DNA of 6,834 nt from an uncultured Prevotellaceae bacterium. GTDB taxonomy: Bacteria; Bacteroidota; Bacteroidia; Bacteroidales; Bacteroidaceae. The first letter of the stretch is position 1. Every line of letters begins with the position of its first letter. The notes under the pieces are model-generated. The model searched no databases. It saw only the letters and a program-made list of their open reading frames with translations, and had not been told where the DNA came from. Shown here piece by piece: positions 5,136-6,834 of this stretch. The DNA is taken from positions 1 to 6,834 of the forward strand of contig CALAVF010000104.1 of assembly GCA_937892315.1 (NCBI GenBank), in the 5' to 3' direction. A program made the position numbers and the translations under genes.

Positions 5136-5847
5136 GTGGCACGAGCAGGATGCTGAGTTCGTAGAGCAGGTACATGGGCACCGAAACGATGGCGAGGGTG
5201 AAGGCATCGGAAGTGGGGGTGATGATGGCGGCGATGACGATGATGGCGACGAGGGCGTGACGCCGATATTGCTGCATCTGCTGCCGATGGAGGATGCCGA
5301 GGCGACCGAGAAGCCACGAGAGGATGGGTATCTCGAAAACAAAACCCATGGCGAGGCTGAGGAACACGAGGGTGTCGATGTAACTTTCTAAGGAAATGAG
5401 GTTCTCGACATCGGTGGACACCTGATAATTTCCCAAGAATCGGAAGGTGATGGGGAAGACGATGAAGTAACTGAACAGGATGCCCAGCATGAACATGATG
5501 TAGGACGAAACAACGAGCGGCGTGGAATAGCGTCGCTCGTTTTGGTAGAGGGCGGGTGAGATGAATCGGTAGAGTTCGAAAAGGATGTAGGGGGCTGCCA
5601 CGACGATGCCGACGTAGAAACAGGTCATCATGTGGAGGATGAACTGACGAGTCAACTCTGTGTTGATGAGTTGGATGTCGGGCGAAGAGCCGAAGATGTG
5701 GGGCAGAAAGCCAGGACTCTTGGGGGCGAAGATGACGCTGAACACCTCGTCCTTGAAGATAAAGGCGAGGACGGCGAAGAGTGCCACCACGATGATGCAT
5801 CGCAGGAGCACTCGGCGAAGTTCTTCGAGATGGTCCCAAAAGGTCAT
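5119..5847 (-). CDS. tatC: Sec-independent protein translocase TatC
   Basis: TatC is the membrane receptor of the twin-arginine translocase. It binds the twin-Arg signal of folded proteins and recruits TatA to form the pore. The 242-residue product begins MTFWDHLEELRRVLLR, the family's N-terminal hallmark. It has six hydrophobic segments and the conserved blocks FELYRFISPALYQNERRY, FEIPIL (the Glu of the fourth segment region) and TPTSDAFTL, with the Asp before the last two segments. Length is typical of the family. It follows tatA on the minus strand after a 95-bp gap that holds a large palindrome, and probably shares its message. The C-terminal end (LLVPRERKG) is short, as is normal. The plus-strand and other minus-strand frames over this gene are long only because the gene is GC-rich. 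Confidence 0.95.
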   Translation of the reverse strand: MTFWDHLEELRRVLLRCIIVVALFAVLAFIFKDEVFSVIFAPKSPGFLPHIFGSSPDIQLINTELTRQFILHMMTCFYVGIVVAAPYILFELYRFISPALYQNERRYSTPLVVSSYIMFMLGILFSYFIVFPITFRFLGNYQVSTDVENLISLESYIDTLVFLSLAMGFVFEIPILSWLLGRLGILHRQQMQQYRRHALVAIIVIAAIITPTSDAFTLAIVSVPMYLLYELSILLVPRERKG

Positions 5848-5860
5848 AAAGGTAAAAATT

Positions 5861-5950
5861 AAAAGTGATAAGTGAAAAATTTGCTACCGCATGAGTTTGC
5901 TAATTGGTTAACGCACAAGTGCGGTAGCAAATTTTTCACTTTTCATTTTT
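5861..5950. repeat. REP-like palindrome inside the tat operon
   Basis: A perfect 22-bp inverted repeat lies at 5870-5891 and 5920-5941, with inner part TTTGCTACCGCA facing TGCGGTAGCAAA. Past a single T-T mismatch it continues for about 8 more positions (5861-5868 with 5943-5950, one of them G-T), giving an arm of about 31 bp around a 28-nt spacer (5892-5919). The outer parts are made of AAGTGAAA-type short repeats, which continue to about 5961. Such AT-flanked palindromes are typical dispersed intergenic repeats in Prevotella and Bacteroides (from memory). It carries no transposase. The right arm overlaps the tatA stop codon. In the tat message it would form a long hairpin followed by a U-rich stretch and could reduce read-through into tatC. 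Confidence 0.8.
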
Positions 5951-6131
5951 CACTTTTCACTTCTTCTTCATCCGTAGTGACTTCCTTCATGCCGTCCTTG
6001 AAGGCACGGACACCTTTGCCGGCACCACGCATGAGTTCTGGAATTTTTTTGCCTCCAAAGAGGAGCAGGACGATGGCGAGGATGACGAGGATTTCTTGCA
6101 TCCCAAGTCCGAGAAATAGGGGTTGTATCAT
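5943..6131 (-). CDS. tatA: Twin-arginine translocase subunit TatA/TatE
   Basis: TatA multimers form the protein-conducting part of the twin-arginine system. The 62-residue product has one membrane helix at about 13-25 ([13 protein letters not shown]), then the family motif FGGKKIPEL, an amphipathic helix ([18 protein letters not shown]) and a short charged tail. This is short but normal for Bacteroidetes TatA. I take the ATG at 6131 as start because [14 protein letters not shown] matches the usual N-terminal length; Met11 is an alternative. It lies between the reductase gene and tatC. The final residues VKSEK and the TGA stop are encoded by the GTGAAAAGTGAAAAATGA edge of the neighbouring palindrome, so its C-terminus may have been reshaped by the repeat. 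No tatB is visible, as is usual in this phylum. Confidence 0.93.
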   Translation of the reverse strand: MIQPLFLGLGMQEILVILAIVLLLFGGKKIPELMRGAGKGVRAFKDGMKEVTTDEEEVKSEK

Positions 6132-6137
6132 AGTTTT

Positions 6138-6237
6138 TGTGGTTTTACGGTTTTGCGGTTTTGCGGTTGTACGGTTTTGTGGTTCGGGTAGTCATAAAAA
6201 CCGTAAAACCACATAACCGCATAACCGTATAACCGCC
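6138..6237. repeat. Inverted arrays of 8-bp units between reductase and tatA
   Basis: The left arm (6139-6184) is built of octamers: GTGGTTTT, ACGGTTTT, GCGGTTTT, GCGGTTGT, ACGGTTTT and GTGGTT. The right arm (6197-6236) is built of complementary octamers: AAAACCGT, AAAACCAC, ATAACCGC, ATAACCGT and ATAACCGC. The outermost left pair and the innermost right pair are perfect inverted copies over 17 bp (6138-6154 with 6197-6213). Other registers also pair, so the hairpin can slip by 8 bp. The element fills the whole 106-bp gap from the tatA ATG to the reductase stop. This pattern is seen between genes in Prevotella-like genomes (from memory). The copy number probably varies between strains. Confidence 0.8.
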
Positions 6238-6834
6238 TTATAAAGTATTCTGCTTGAGTTTTTCTACAAACTGGTCGATGCGGGTGAGTTCGCGAGGAAT
6301 GTCGATGTTCTGTGGACAATGGACGACGCACTGGCGGCAACCGATGCAGTGGTCTGCCTGCCGAACTTTGGGCACCGAACGGTCATATCCCACGAGGAAG
6401 GCACGACGAGCCTCCCAATAGTTTGCTGCCTGCATGGACTCTGGCACGTTGCCTTTGTTGACACATTTATTATAATGTACGAAGATGGCAGGAATGTCGA
6501 TGCCGTAGGGGCATGGCATACAGTATTTGCAGTCGTTGCAGGGGATGGTGGGGTAGGAGTGGTAAAGAGTTGCCACCTCCGTCTCCAGCCATTCCTGTTC
6601 CTTGTCGGTCAGCGGCTCCAGCGGGCAGAACGAACGAAGATTGTCCTCCAGATGCTCCATGTAGGTCATGCCGCTCAAGGCGGTGAGCACGTTGGGTTTG
6701 CTGCCCACATAGCGGAACGCCCACGATGCCACGCTGTTCTCTGGGCTCTGCTGTTTCAGCGTCGCAACGATGTGGTCGGGCATCTTCGAGAGTCTGCCAC
6801 CCAGCAGCGGCTCCATGATGACGGCAGGAATGCC
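6238..6834 (-). CDS. Aldo/keto reductase with C-terminal double 4Fe-4S domain (5' part outside window)
   Basis: The frame stays open to the window edge, so only the last 198 codons of a gene that should encode roughly 450 residues (family knowledge) are seen. The visible start GIPAVIMEPLLGGRLS is the strand-loop near the end of the aldo/keto reductase barrel, so the ATG at 6816 is internal. After the barrel come two ferredoxin-type cluster motifs: CNDCKYCMPCP (CxxCxxCxxCP) and CIGCRQCVVHCP (CxxCxxCxxxCP), each followed by IDIP. Together they should hold two 4Fe-4S clusters. The family couples an NAD(P)H-type reductase barrel to iron-sulphur electron transfer in anaerobes; the substrate is unknown. 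It is first in the minus-strand block with tatA and tatC, but its product has no tie to the Tat system that I can see. Confidence 0.92.
   Translation of the reverse strand, partial: GIPAVIMEPLLGGRLSKMPDHIVATLKQQSPENSVASWAFRYVGSKPNVLTALSGMTYMEHLEDNLRSFCPLEPLTDKEQEWLETEVATLYHSYPTIPCNDCKYCMPCPYGIDIPAIFVHYNKCVNKGNVPESMQAANYWEARRAFLVGYDRSVPKVRQADHCIGCRQCVVHCPQNIDIPRELTRIDQFVEKLKQNTL

Noticed and set aside
5060..5839. A 259-codon minus-strand open frame slightly longer than tatC
   Set aside because: It is a shifted frame of tatC, extremely rich in His, Arg, Pro and Ser as expected of an out-of-frame GC-rich gene. The tatC frame has all family motifs.
5861..5950. Insertion sequence with terminal inverted repeats
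   Set aside because: Only 28 bp separates the arms and there is no transposase. It can only be a non-autonomous palindrome.
5872..6216. A plus-strand 114-codon open frame across the palindromes and tatA
   Set aside because: Its translation is the out-of-frame reading of the AAGTGAAA repeat, antisense tatA and the octamer array. It is a repeat artefact.
6138..6237. CRISPR array
   Set aside because: The repeat units are only 8 bp with no unique spacers, and the two arms are inverted, not direct. No cas gene is present.

Overview
The window looks like a piece of a Bacteroidales genome, most likely Prevotella or a close relative (inference). The reasons are a Bacteroidetes-type promoter (TTTG, 20 bp, TATATTTG), A-rich translation starts without a Shine-Dalgarno sequence, a lipoprotein with an Asp-rich surface-export signal, a secreted C10 (streptopain/interpain-type) cysteine peptidase, a BACON-domain lipoprotein, and short intergenic palindromes of the kind common in this group. 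The first 21 bases are an Illumina library adapter, so position 1 is an untrimmed contig end and not biology.

Layout. Bases 22-753 hold no convincing gene. They contain the cut edge of a 23-bp tandem repeat, a good promoter at 269-300, several hairpins and, at 583-681, a compact three-armed RNA ending in a T tract. This RNA can refold into a terminator-like hairpin just upstream of the first gene. Bases 754-4400 form a plus-strand, AT-rich module: a surface lipoprotein with Ig-like domains, a strong intergenic hairpin, a 734-737 aa C10 peptidase with an adhesin-like C-terminal half, and a small BACON lipoprotein whose start codon overlaps the peptidase stop codon (ATGA). From about 4500 the sequence is visibly richer in G+C. 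It begins with a small acidic lipoprotein on the plus strand.

The right part (5119-6834) is a minus-strand housekeeping block read from right to left: an aldo/keto reductase with a double 4Fe-4S C-terminus (5' part outside the window), then tatA, then tatC. Both gaps in this block are filled by palindromes. Between the reductase and tatA lie inverted arrays of 8-bp units. Between tatA and tatC lies a 22-bp perfect inverted repeat, about 31 bp with two imperfect positions, whose edge supplies the tatA stop codon.

How the genes work together (inference). The 754-4400 module resembles a secreted protease cassette: an exposed lipoprotein, a protease activated by loss of its propeptide, and a translationally coupled partner lipoprotein that might anchor, chaperone or restrain the protease. 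TatA and TatC make the twin-arginine translocase. The peptidase has an ordinary Sec signal, so the two halves of the window are not obviously linked in function.
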